Source of the DNA: Ciona intestinalis
Taxonomy: Eukaryota; Chordata; Ascidiacea; Phlebobranchia; Cionidae
Reading direction: 5' to 3'
Length of the DNA: 64,000 bases
NCBI RefSeq assembly: GCF_000224145.3
Contig: NC_020176.2
Coordinates: 372,693 to 436,692 of the forward strand
Part shown: in pieces, positions 1-11,418 of the stretch
Layout of the letters: every line of letters starts with the position of its first letter
Numbering within the stretch: the stretch's first letter is position 1
Translations under genes and position numbers: made by a program
Notes under the pieces: generated by a model
Databases searched by the model: none
What the model was told of the DNA's origin: nothing
The model's input: only the letters and a program-made list of their open reading frames with translations

Positions 1-155
1 TGTAAAATGATATATAGTTTATATCTGCAATGAGGCCTTAAAACAACATGAAACACCTGCCAAACACTGAAGAGTGAACAGTTGTTCTAGATTTTGATTA
101 ATCTATTCGTAGCTGAAGCTTGTTTAAATAAATGACATCATAATATCATTGTTAC

Positions 156-3100
156 CTCATAGAGGCGAATATCTGCAGGTATTCGATCACCAACAGAGAA
201 ATGAACGTTATCACCAGGCACGAGGTTCCTAGCAAGAAACTTCTCAAGTTTGCCTCCTCTCATACTGTAGAGTTATATATAAGTATAAAGCAATGTTTAA
301 TTCTCTATTAATTGATCAATAATCATCTTAAATTTCAAGCAAATTATATGCTTTGATTTATATTAGGAAATTCCATGTGGCCATTTGATGTTATATCTAC
401 AATACAACAGGACATGTTTTAGGAACAAGTAGTGTTATACTTGGTTATTGTATATATAGATATGATGCAGTATGTTTGATTGTTTATACTGAGCACAATA
501 AACTATATACTGGTTCAAGCAGTTGAGACTTTACAACTTAGATCACAAAATTAAATGTTGCAAATTTGTTTCATAGTACACAGTTTGACATTTACCTCAA
601 ACATTGTATATGCATATTTTATTCTATATGGGTGAGGTCCTACAGTGAGGTATGCCATGGGACCTGGGATTTAGGCCAGAGTTGATCCATTACCCCAACA
701 TTGTATATGCACATTCTATTCTATATGGCTGAGGTCCTACAGGGGGGCACGACAAAAAATCTGGGACTTAGAGCAGAGTTGGACCAAGACTTGACTTTAA
801 CATTGTATATGCACATTCTAGTCTATACGCATGAGTTCCTACAGTGAGGCACGACAAAGTATGTCGGATTTAGGCCAAGATTTACCCATTACCCCGTCAC
901 CAAAACATAGAGCATAAAACTTTTACAATCAAGTAAACATACCAAGTACAAGATGGTGGCACAAGTTTCGTCAGTTCTTCTAATGACCTCTCTGATCTAT
1001 ATTCTTGTACGAAAGCAACCGATACCACAATAATGATCGCTATGGCGATACTTAGCGCATCATCATATTGTTTCATCACAATGCTAACAACAGCTGATGC
1101 AAGAAGTAGTAGAATGAGGGGGTCTTTAAACTGCATGGAAATGATTTTATTTGATTGGGTAATGAATGCATTATTACTAAAACGTGTTGTTTGTACAGTG
1201 AAAAATATGTGTTAGACAGTTATAAAGTAGTTTGCAAAAGTTGTCCTCATTTACAAAGCAAGTTTTTCTTAAATAAAGGCATAACTTTGCACTTTAATAA
1301 AAAAATAAAAAAACTATATTAATAAATGAAAATCGAAATCCTTACACAACTTTGTTGAGTGTTCCACCAAACAAACGATACTTAAACAACAGCCAACCTG
1401 CATAATGTATTTCTTCCACAGCGGGTCATCTGGTTTGATTTCAAATTCATTAAATCCATGAGTTTTTCTCCTTCTACTAACTTCACCATCGCTTAATCCC
1501 CATTTCGTATCCGCTTGTAGTTGCTGGCTCACCTGAGGTTAAGAGGGTGATTGAAGATGAAGAATGTAACTTAATTTATCCTCCCGGGGCCGAAAAACGA
1601 CAGTCGTTATCACACGGGTTTAACACCTCGTGCCAGCTTACGAGTTACCATGTATGCTACTTTGTGGGTGATTATTCTTTTAGGATTTAAGAGACGGGGT
1701 CCTGCAGCAAAGCATGTCAGTAGACCTGTGAGTTCAGATCAGAATTGGCCTATTGCCCATTAAATACTTTATTCCATTATATGTGGGTAAGGTCCTACAG
1801 CAATGTTTGTTAGTGGACCTGAGCTGAACCATAATTGCCCCATCACACTCCTAATGCTGCATATAAACCAAGGTTGTCCCATTACACCCAGTACACCACT
1901 ACACTCTACACACCCACCTCATCCACAGACAACTCAGCAGCTTCAGCCGCTTTGATTCCCCACAAATCCTTCATTTCACCGATGTTGGAACGTGAATCTT
2001 TACGTGGAATCGGTTTCTTCTGTGTGGACGACAAATCGTTAGAAACAAAAATACAGTCAATGTGACGTTTTAGGTGAAAGGAAGGCAAAAGTACATAAAA
2101 TCAATTTGGAATCTTTGCTGGAAACTAGATCTTTTTTCATACAGGACAGTTTATTTAAGAATGCAAATGTTTTAAAATGGTTGCGCCGCAATGCAAATCT
2201 AGTTCTAAAATTTATGTTTTACGTGAAAATCTATATAAAATGTAAAATGAAAGGTGTATGTACGCTGGTTAGTACATTTGGAAGTAAAATGTCTTGCTAA
2301 ATATACTTTGATTGACAGGCAAACTTACATAAGTGTCCACATCTGTGTTTTCATATCTAGCAAAGTAATTCATTTTTCCTACCTTCTATTAGCCATATGA
2401 ACATAGCAGTCAGTGTTTTATATGGTAAAGTTTATATTGGTATTAAATATAACATTTCTATTTCCAAAAAAGTGAGCTTCTACACAAAGCATGCCATGGG
2501 ACTACAAAGGTAGACCAGAGTGGCAGAGTTGGTCCATTAACTAACATATACACCAATCCTTACTGCATTAATATATTCTCAACCAATATACATAAATTAT
2601 AATTGCTAAACAAGATACACTACTACTGCGAATCCAAAATACAGTTTAGCTGCCTTTGATTAAATAAATAAATTGCTGCACTGTCTCTGTTTATCCAACC
2701 CTCAACTATACACATAGGAATACTTGTTATTATCTACTAGAAGTCCCGTGAGGTTTATATCATACAGTATTGTCATACACTTTGCTAAAATTTAACTATT
2801 TTCTGACTAATATCATTCCTATATTCAGTTTGTTATGGTTTTTAACTGTATTGCTGATGTAAACATTAGACCCCTAATTCAATAATATTAAACTATCTGC
2901 AACAATTTACATTTTTTTGTAACTCATTAACCAACCTTGATCAAAGTTCACAGAACATTTGCTGCCATTATCAAGGGTGTAGAGTACAAATGTATTGAAG
3001 TTTAAATTCCATTCATTGCATTAAACAATTAAACTTCAGCTTTGTACTGCGTTTAAACTTCAATTTATATTAAAATCACAGGTTCTGGACCTTGGGTGAC

Positions 3101-6100
3101 AGGGGGCCTAAGTACACTAACGTTCAATACCTTGCACTCTGCATTTATAAAAATCCATGTTTTATTCATTTATAAGAATCCATGTTTGCATTATTCAGTA
3201 AACATTACAACCATTAAGTTAGTTTTGTTTTATAAGAATGCATGTTTAACTAATCCTGTCCCTCTTCTAAGTTAGGAACCTATGATTAAAATTTATATTT
3301 TATTAAGAAAATAAACCCCCTGCAAAATGTTCATATGTTACACGTCACAAACTGTCAGTGCCCCTCTAACTAAGAGAATACAGGTTGAAAGCTCAATGTT
3401 GCTAACATTGTGGGCGTATGTGCCTTAGGGTAAGATGCCTAATGACAATTGCTCCAACTCAGTGATTCCTTATGGGTTGACAAATTGTCAGCAAAACAAA
3501 TGCAACTTTATATTCTTAGACTAAATAAAAAGTTGCACATATATATATACATATACCCATATAGGTATATTATAGTATATTGCATGTTTTTCAGCAAAGA
3601 TGTTATCATGTTACCTTGTAAGAATTGGAAAGACTTGAATTAAGTTCGTTGCTCCTTGCTGAAGAAAGCAGAGGTTTCGAACCCTGTGCGAGAAACAAGT
3701 AAATTATTCACTAAACTGGTTCATGGTGCATGAAGGATGGTGTGTCATATACATATATACATGTGTATGTGTTATAGTATTATGCATATTGACGTTGACA
3801 ACTTGTCAAATGCACATGTGCGATAATGCAAATCAATGCAATACAGTGTCTCTTTTAAGTACACTTAACAATATAAAGATATATAAGCACATTATGTTTC
3901 CATAGTGCTAGTTATACTAAAGTTTTGGTACATTAGCATTATTTTTACATAGTACCAAACATTTTTAGTATAATCTGGCCTCAATTTTCTAGCGTGCCTT
4001 GGTATAGGATCCTAACTATATAGAATACATAAAGTTACGAACAACATAAAATGCACATGAGTTACTAGTTGTAAATATTCATTTATATAATCAAACTTAA
4101 ACGAAGCAGAGAGTTAACAATCACATTAAAATCTAATCAATTCTACCTTTAATTTTCCCATCTTTGATTCTAATTTCTAACAATAATATTAAACCTTACG
4201 CACCATGCATTCATGCACAGATAACTAAACTGATAACAATACAATGATGCATAAACACATTTGAATTGAAATATAACTTCCTTAAGTCTTAGTCACTTTA
4301 TGATAGGATCATTGAAATACTGCTAGGAACTTTAACAGATTAAATAACAACCAAAACATTCTTGTTTAAAAGCTGGATACTGTTGTGTCTTGTATTGATT
4401 AATCTTTTTTCTTTTTGTGTGGTGTATAGAAAACGCAAGCGGCATTTTATTCAAACCGTTTGCCTGATTTTCGTCAAGACTTTTTTTGAATAACAACCAA
4501 ACTATTCTTGTTTTAAAAAGTGAATATTGTTGTGTCTTGTGTAAATATTTTTTTACATCTCATCTGGTATAGAAAACACATTTTATTTCAACTGTTTGTC
4601 AGCTTAACATTCGGCAAGGCTTTATCGAATAGCAGAAATAAATGTTGAAATAAAATGAATGTTTTCTATATACCAGACATTGAGCTGTAAAAACATTATT
4701 TTAAATAAAGCCTGGTGGCAAGCAACAGAATAGTTGGGGGAATTTAAACCATAAATTACTAATAACAACAGATCTCAAAAAGATTTTTATTCATACAAAT
4801 CAGTAAATGTACTTTTCACAACAAGTTTGCCACAAAGGTTAAAGTTTAGTGCCATGCTACTTTGCCACATAGCTTGAATAAACACCATATGTAGAATTTG
4901 GACTTTACTGTACTTCGAGACTGCTAAGCAGGATCTATACATTAATACCTCTTTAGACTAGAAACCAAAATGTATGTATTTTCTGATTATACATACATAT
5001 ATGTATTAAATATATAAACATAGAAAAATGCTATCACCTTGGAAACACTATACAATTTAATAAAATTCCCTGGTCCCTGGTTCTAGACTAAAGCATAGTC
5101 TACAGATTTTCCAACCTTTTAAATGGTGAGTGGAATCACAACATACATTATTCAAAACAACAGTGAAGTTTAAACAAATTTTAGTCTAAAATAAAACTCA
5201 CAATCAATTATTAATGAGCCAGACTTGTGTTTCAGTAGGGGCTCAAATAAGTGTATTACTCGGAATTTGTAAAGGGCAGAATTTTGTAACAAAGCATTTA
5301 TATTATGTTGCTTTAGTTACTAGGCATAGTTAAATGCTTTAAGATAGAACAGATAGCCGGATGCAGTTTTATTGCCAAATTACATTGTACTGGTTACGGT
5401 TAATCCGAAATAACAGAAGTCAAAATAAAAACAGATCTTAAAAATCTGTTACATATTCTTGACAAAATTCTAAAATTCTGTATTAGTAAATAAACTCGAA
5501 ATTTCTGTTTATTATAAATAATAAAGAGTGAATTTTGCAAGATGTGCAATTATTTAGGCCATAATACCCTATACATGACAATATGACATCATAATACACA
5601 GATCGAAACCGACACTTCAGCAAAGGAAATGCTATTATGTCATAATCGCGACACCATTAGCATTGTGACATCACAAAGTATGCTGTACAGATATAAACAA
5701 CATAATGTACCTGGAAATATAAATAAACATAAATGGTTCATTGTTTGTCTGTTAGGTCGGTGTAGCAACCAAGCTTCTTACTTCCAATTAAATGTAAATG
5801 TGTTTTAACGACCGTCATTTTGTCGCTACACCTGTCTTTTCGTTCCAACTATTTTTTAATCTTCGCTACCATAATTGAAGAGACAAATAAAACTTACATA
5901 TAAACGCTATTCTTATACTTACAGTGTATGTGTCCATGTCTACCATTGTGTGTTCCTTAGTATTAAATGAAACCATTCCATTCAGGCGCTGGTGTAACAT
6001 ACTCATATTTACAACAATATGTGATTTAAAGGTTGCTACGAACTGTTCAATAAATATTGAATTTAAAACAGCTGTTTATTTACACCAGTGGTTCTCAACT

Positions 6101-7537
6101 CTTATTATATATGGGGTAATAATAGGCCAACCAAGGCCAAGACCTGTATTCTATATCTGTTTGACATGTGTTTCACTGATATGCTTTGCTACAGGACCTC
6201 ACCCATATAAAACAGTACAAGTAACAAAGAATTTGGGCAAATATAAAGTAAAAAACAAAAGTTATTATATATTTTTGAGATAAAGAACCACTGGCTTATA
6301 CTAATGCATTTTAAATAAAATATAAAAATTGCTTCAGATTATTATATGGCATTGAAATACTAACACCTAACATTCACTACAATCTGCCCTACCCCGACAC
6401 ATCTGTACTAACTAAAATAACTGTGTAAAACTTAACAAGAAACTCTTTTTTACAATAAAATGTATATTTTCCACTAAACATAACAGCATGTACAACCAAA
6501 TAACAAACAAGCTTCTTATTTACTAATCCTATAAGTTTAATATTAACATTAATATTGCTACAATTGTTTCAAAACCAGCTATATAACCCAAGTAATCTGA
6601 ACAGGCTTTAGTAATATGACAAATGTCATTTACAGCTTCAATTATATGAGATGAAGTAAGCAGTTTTTGTGGTGCAAAGACAAACAAGTCAAAGTCCACC
6701 CACCAACAATCAATGACCTACTGTACACAATCAATTCTTATCTTTACTATCCAAGTACTTGATGCTACCAGCTGACTTATATAGATAATCAATGTTTTTC
6801 AACAACAGATTTATAAATAAATCCTGATTTTTTACAAATAAGTTAGTTATGTATGCGTATTATGCTGAATGAGAAATTTTGGGAATATTTTTTCTGTGTT
6901 TTTTTTTAATTAATATACAAAGCATATGATTGCAATCCATATTTTTAACCTTTACAAATTCTGAAAACAAGTTTTTAAGCTCGAGCTGTATAGGAAAAGA
7001 AGAGGATAACAGACTTATCTGCTTAATAGATATAAAATATACGTCAAGTTGGTCCTAAATCTTTAATTTCCCATCATGCGAGACTTATATTAGTAAATAA
7101 TGGGTTGAAGCAACGATTTTGTTTAAAATTCAAATTGGCCAAAAGTGGCAGCATTGAGCCTTGAACCCAGTAAGATCTGGTTACCATGCATGAACTCTAA
7201 ATAGTCTGCTATCCCTACCTAGTACTTTTATTCTGTCTGGCCAAGACCATTTGGCAGTGCATGGGAACTGAGATTTAGGGCCACAGTTGACCCATTACCC
7301 TAACATTGCATAATATGTACAGTCTATTTCATATTGGCGATACCCACGGACCACAGCAAGGCCTACCAGGGAAGCTGAAATTTAAGCCTGAATTGGCCAA
7401 TATACAAAACTTACGTTAAATATTAATTGATGAAGTTTTTTCCTCCAAGTAATTTGTTCTTTAGTAATCGTTCCCCTGGTAAGTTGCACAAGTTCATCGC
7501 CGGATGCAAAAATTGGAGGGGTGGGGTCAGTAAACAT
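156..7537 (-). CDS. ATP2C1: Secretory-pathway Ca2+/Mn2+-transporting ATPase (SPCA, P-type 2A), N-terminal exons; partial
   Basis: P-type ATPase that pumps Ca2+ and Mn2+ into the Golgi lumen. Exons in gene order: 7415-7537, 1918-2019, 1398-1532, 943-1130, 156-264; all splice sites are GT/AG and phases agree (219 codons). The joined protein carries the SPCA cytosolic N-terminus (LQAD, then WKKYIMQFKDPL), the first membrane segments ([20 protein letters not shown]), the [20 protein letters not shown] stretch, and the start of the actuator domain ([20 protein letters not shown]). These match vertebrate ATP2C1/ATP2C2 almost residue for residue. Phosphorylation and nucleotide domains lie off the left edge. 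The 41-codon first exon begins with ATG directly after an AG acceptor, which would fit a 5'UTR intron or spliced-leader trans-splicing. It has no counterpart I recognise in human SPCA and is assigned only by strand, position and phase 0. Exons 2-5 are secure. Confidence 0.92.
265..942. repeat. ATP2C1 intron holding three tandem copies of a ~100-bp dispersed repeat (family 3)
   Basis: Between about 597 and 895 a unit recurs three times, roughly every 100 bp: cattgtatatgcat, then tctatatgggtgaggtccta, then gccatgggacctgggattta, then a variant of gttgatccattacccc. The same family appears singly elsewhere (7230-7400, 16420-16495, 17145-17235, 20425-20500, 28790-28880, 29520-29612, 52830-53010, 54830-54930). 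Nothing coding is seen here. Confidence 0.75.
1550..1870. repeat. SINE tail fragment followed by family-3 repeat fragments
   Basis: 1550-1685 is a tail copy of the tRNA-type SINE, recognised by gaatgtaacttaatttatcc, cgacagtcgttat and cagcttacgagttaccatgt. 1690-1870 holds two degenerate family-3 units. They fill the intron between ATP2C1 exons 1918-2019 and 1398-1532. Confidence 0.65.
2020..7414. other. Long AT-rich intron of the ATP2C1-like gene
   Basis: About 5.4 kb without a convincing coding exon. Contents: a SINE head fragment (3360-3500, tRNA-like gaatacaggttgaaagctca and attgtgggcgtatgtg), a hairpin element (4500-4710), microsatellite runs near 3540 and 4990, and SINE and family-3 fragments at 7141-7400. 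An open frame at 5924-6283 overlaps repeat sequence and has no recognisable product. A short upstream exon could still be hidden here. Confidence 0.5.
4500..4710. repeat. Inverted-repeat (MITE-like) hairpin
   Basis: The arm around 4560-4595 (ctggtatagaaaacac, then attttatttcaactg) is the reverse complement of 4636-4678 (gttgaaataaaatgaatg, then ttttctatataccag) with small mismatches. Outer segments tgtaaatatttttttaca and gtaaaaacattatttt also pair. The stretch at 4345-4545 repeats part of the left arm in direct orientation (ttcttgtttaaaagc and ttgttgtgtcttgt), so the element is partly duplicated. Confidence 0.6.
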
Positions 7538-7904
7538 CTGCAGTAAATACTATTAGTTTATCGTGTTTGAATGTAACTTGATTTATCCCCGCGTGGCTGG
7601 GAAATGATATTTGTTATAATACAGGGATTCTGTTGCATAAACACCTTGTGCTAGTTTTTAGTTACCAAATGTGTAACTTTGACATAGGACTATACAAAGA
7701 AGACGGAAAAATTTTTCCGCTGGAGGCGGTAATTATTTAAATTAAAAAATACGAAAAAACGAACAAAACAGCACTACAAAGTGTTAATAAGTGTAAAACA
7801 AATTAATTAAATAATAAAAATACCTTTCCAAATACATAAAACACTAGTAAGAACATATTTCCCACATTAGGTCGGTTATATACGCTCTTTCGTTGTATTC
7901 ACTG

Positions 7905-7992
7905 TCGTCGAGTCTGTGGTGTAGCGGTTTGCGTGCGGTCGAAAACTCTCTTTGTTTCATTTTTACCGGGTTCGAGTCCCGCACAGTGGAAT
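7905..7992 (+). other. tRNA-like sequence with Pol III A and B boxes, inside the TIR element
   Basis: An A-box match, tggtgtagcggt, lies at 7917-7928 and a B-box match, ggttcgagtcc, at 7969-7979. ctgtg and cacag could form part of an acceptor stem, and cgggttcgagtcccg a T arm. The region between the boxes does not fold into a clear anticodon arm, so this is a tRNA-derived or decayed unit and not a functional tRNA gene. Confidence 0.55.
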
Positions 7993-8037
7993 ACTTTTTT
8001 TATATTTTTTTTTCAAGTTTTTTTTTGTTTGACGAGT

Positions 8038-8190
8038 TTGGGGTTAGGAGTTGGGGGTTAGGAGTTGGGGGTTAGGGGTTAGGGGTTAGGGGTTAGGGGT
8101 TAGGAGTTAGGGGTTAGTGTTAGCGGTTAGTGTTAGGGGTTAGAGGTTAGGGGTTAGGGGTTAGTGTTAGGGGTTAGAGGTTAGGGGTTT
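8038..8190 (+). repeat. Telomere-like minisatellite (TTAGGGG / TTAGGAG variants)
   Basis: About 20 imperfect 6-7-bp units of gggttagggg with gggttaggag and gttagtgtta variants. Unique sequence follows on both sides, and the run lies within a transposable element, so it is not a chromosome end. Confidence 0.8.
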
Positions 8191-8363
8191 ATATCTTATG
8201 TGTATAAACCGTGAAACTAACTGCTCCCCATAAAATAGAGAAACGAATTTGTCATCGCCTCCTAGCGGAAAATTTTTTCCGTCTTCTCTGTATAGCTCCA
8301 TGTGTAACTTTGTGGGTATGTTTTCAAGTAATGGTGTCACAGGTGTGCAGAAGGGCAGGCACA

Positions 8364-8505
8364 TTTGGAAAGTAGAATCCCACGGTTACAGATTAAGGCT
8401 AGCCGGCTAGGCTGGTGGAAAGTGTTAGAGGTTGGTAGTATGGGGTTGTATGGGTTAAAAGTTATAGGTTAGCAAATAACATAGGGGGTATCTTCACTAG
8501 CGCCG
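8364..8505. repeat. TTAGG-rich repeat, relative of the hairpins at 26030 and 55440
   Basis: Shares ggctggtggaaagtgttaga with 26068-26090 and ends in tcttcactagcgcc, like the termini of the 55440 hairpin. The left end is not clear. Confidence 0.45.
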
Positions 8506-9417
8506 GAATTTTTGTATCATATATACTGTCAGATTAGTTTGTGTGTAACTTGTGGTCAGTGGCCGTTTAATTTATCCGGCTATTGTACAAATATACAAAC
8601 AAATGCAAGTGGATCAAAAGCATATTTAATGTATATGTGCAGTGTTATATTAGTTACGCTTACCTCTGGCAGGAGTTTCCATTTAAATCTTTGTCCTTGA
8701 AACAGTGATAGTCCAACAAGCAATACAAATTACAAACTTTGCGTAAACACAAACATACAACTCAAATGTGTATTTAGTATTTTGTAAACACAGCGTTTTT
8801 AATTTATTTTTGATACTCTAGCGCCAGTAAGCGGGTAAATTTTAAATTATTTTAAAACCATCAGTGGGCGCCTTAGGGCAAAGTTTACTGGGTAGTGTAT
8901 TATTGCAGTTTAAAAACAACAACAACCATTTATGTTCTATTACATACAACTTGTGCCCGTTACGAGTTACTACACAAAAAGTGATTGTTTTCCTTTTCAT
9001 GTCTGTGTGTGACAGTTTGGACAACTCAGATGCCTATATTTGCCCTATTTGGGTCATTTTTTCACCTAGAACGTCTTTGGACACTCATCACCCACAATGA
9101 TATAACCGCATCAAGCCTCGAACCCGGTATCCTTTGGTTACAATCCCGAGTCCTAATCACTTAGCCACAGTGCATGTAAAACATCATAAATATAAAGCAT
9201 ACATGACTTAGCACTTTCACCCACAACGTTATTTTTTCTGTTTTTATAATAAGCGGGTTTTAACAACTGTTGTTTTACCGTTACTACCCGTCTTTTTTTG
9301 CGTTTGTAAACTCTCCTGTTCTCGTGACCAAAGAGACGAATTAAATTTTATTGATTGGGCAATAATTCAACTTTAAGATAACATTCCTATAGTTGGCAAG
9401 CCATCTCGATTGTATAT

Positions 9418-9611
9418 ATATAGTAAAGTGGAAAAAGATGAGACACCTTTTCATTCTATTTTCTCTTCCGATTTGTAAGTAAACAAAGATCTTTTAAAGA
9501 AATATAAAACTGTATTCTTACAACTTTTATAAACCGTTGTTAATTGTTTAAAACACGATCAGGATATTTAGATATCATGTGCTAAAGATCTTTCCCAACT
9601 CATCAGATATA
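9418..9611 (+). mobile_element. MITE-A copy (diverged)
   Basis: Runs from tatagtaaagtggaaaaaga to catcagatata in forward orientation, with the family's internal gtaaacaaag, accgttgttaattgttta and acacgatcaggatatt blocks. The right terminus is degraded. Confidence 0.75.
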
Positions 9612-10274
9612 CATAAATATCGGCATTTAATATATATGCTAAAAAGGGTTTGCTTTTACGCACTCTACGCACTTTTTCAACCTCGTCTAAATAATGAATC
9701 ACTTGCTCCAACCTTAACAAATAAATGACTTCTTGGTAAAAAATGACTTTTTATCGAAAATACAAAGATGAAAAAACGAGATGAAAAACAAGATGACAGT
9801 CAAGTATTAGCAAGCTGGTCCTTTTCTATTGGCACAGAACACATGTGGCCTTTTTGTTAGCATAAAACGAAGACAGGAACATAAATTTTACACTGTACAG
9901 TGATGTCAGCTCGCCGAACGGGCGACTAGGTATATATAATTTCCTTTGTTCGCTGGAAAACACGCAAACGGTGTGTCACTGGAGCACGTACAACAGATTC
10001 TCCATTTGCAACATGGTTAGGTAAAACTTTTTATACATTAAGTTATAAATCTAGATAACTCTGTCTCTAAATCCGTGCCAAGAAAATCAACTAGTACAGC
10101 ATTATATTCTATGTGACAGTGGTTATTGGCCTTTCGCCTTTAAACCTGAGCTATAGGTATACGTACCCATTCTTGTGGTTACAATAGTGGTAACACGTCA
10201 GCAGGCAGCACGAGGTGCATAAAATAGAACACCAATGCTGTAACAATTTGTTTGCCCCGTAACATAAATTGACG

Positions 10275-10472
10275 TATGGTAGGGTGGGGAAAAACGGGAC
10301 ACCTTTAGCACATAATATCCAAATATCCTGATCGTGTTTTAAACAATTAACAACGGTCTATGGAAGTTGTGAGCGAACGATTTTATAGTTTTAATTTTTC
10401 TCTTCTTACTACCAAATGCGACGAGTAAATAGAGTGAAAAGGTGTCCCATCTTTCCCATCCTATTATATATT
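10275..10472 (-). mobile_element. MITE-A copy
   Basis: Reverse-orientation, near full-length copy from tatggtagggtggggaaa to cccatcctattatata, carrying gatcgtgttttaaacaatta in the middle. Confidence 0.8.
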
Positions 10473-11348
10473 TGAACAAAGCTTCGAAACAGTTTAAAAA
10501 GTTTGTTTCGCAAAACTAATTATGCCCCCAAAGTTGCAAACTCACAAACGGACAAGAGGTATAGAAAACCTGTGTTATAACGACTGTCATTGCCCCGTCA
10601 TGCGAAGATAAATCGGGCCCAGTGGTTGTATTCGAGTAAGGTTATACGAGACACTACAGGGCCTTCTTCCTGTTTAAACCAAGGATATACAGCGTCGTTT
10701 TCGTGCATTCATACAAAAACAAAGAGTTTTAAAAATCGGCATTTGTTTCACAAAGACACCGCGGTTAGTCTTTGCCGCAGCGTCCTGGGAGCATGGGACC
10801 ACTGTGCTGACATAGGTAACTCCCCTGCACGACAAAATCGGTCACTCTTATAGCTGCATTGAAACTATGTATGGGTATGGTTTTATCGGTCAAAGTAAAA
10901 TGAGACAAAGGGTTAAATCTACCGACATATGTCTACCCGCAACAGGGTAGTGTAAATAAAACATAATTGCTGTCACACATTTAAATTGTCTAGACTTGTA
11001 AACTGAGTTATAAATACACCGCATACAGACCTTCAGACTATAGAGATTATAATACCAATGACATATTTAAATTATACCCAAGATATCACGCATACCGGCT
11101 TTAGTTCTGTGCACCGATTTAAAGTACATGTGTGTACCAAGAAATTGGTTCCTTTCAATAGTTTCAATAAATCTCCCTGTCTCGAAGTGACGCGCTTTTC
11201 AAAACTTTCAGAGATAATTTACCCTTATCACGCTCAGAGTGATTACATCGTTAAATAGTTCATATTTAGAAAATGTACTTTGACTCACTGTCGTAACTAG
11301 CACTCAATCTAAGACGAAACTGTCTGGCTGTTTTATTGCCCACCCTCC

Positions 11349-11356
11349 TATATAAG
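11349..11356 (+). promoter_or_regulatory. TATA box of the LU-CCP-vWA gene
   Basis: TATATAAG lies about 70 bp upstream of the ATG at 11419. Transcription would be expected to start near 11380, giving a leader of about 40 bases. Confidence 0.6.
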
Positions 11357-11418
11357 CGGCCAACTTTCACCATGTGTTCACCATTCGGCAATATACCGAG
11401 AACAACAAACAGTGAAGA

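Larger units (their letters stand above)
7682..8303. mobile_element. 622-bp terminal-inverted-repeat element, non-autonomous, with 9-bp target duplication
   Basis: The ends acataggactatacaaagaa and, reversed, acatggagctatacagagaa are imperfect inverted repeats that run on through gacggaaaaa and ttttccgct. The element is flanked by a perfect 9-bp duplication, gtaactttg, at 7673-7681 and 8304-8312. A second copy at 48081-48298 has the same ends and its own 9-bp duplication. The inside carries a tRNA-like block (7905-7992) and a long run of TTAGGGG-type repeats (8038-8190). No transposase frame is seen. A 9-bp duplication is compatible with Mutator-like transposons; this classification is an inference. 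Confidence 0.8.
7568..8330. repeat. SINE tail fragment interrupted by a TIR element
   Basis: 7568-7681 is a SINE tail (gaatgtaacttgatttatcc, then the accaaatgtgtaactttg site). It resumes at 8304 after the inserted element at 7682-8303, so the SINE is older than the insertion. Confidence 0.65.
8506..11348. other. Intergenic region upstream of the LU-CCP-vWA gene
   Basis: Holds a SINE head in reverse orientation (9080-9175, B-box aagcctcgaacccgg), two MITE copies (9418-9611 and 10275-10472) and a SINE tail remnant (10190-10265). At 9928-10021 a TATA-like gtatatataatttcc is followed by an ATG with a GT soon after, resembling an orphan promoter and first exon, but I could not connect it to any exon. 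No other gene is supported. Confidence 0.45.

Noticed and set aside
5924..6283. 119-codon open frame on the plus strand
   Set aside because: No family resemblance, low-complexity AT-rich composition, overlaps family-3-like repeat sequence, and lies in an intron on the opposite strand.
7905..7992. Functional tRNA gene
   Set aside because: The A and B boxes are good, but no anticodon arm forms and the acceptor stem is incomplete.
8038..8190. Telomere
   Set aside because: TTAGGGG-type units are imperfect and sit inside a TIR element, with unique genes on both sides.
10590..10853. 87-codon open frame
   Set aside because: Begins in a SINE tail remnant, no recognisable domain, and no splice or promoter context.
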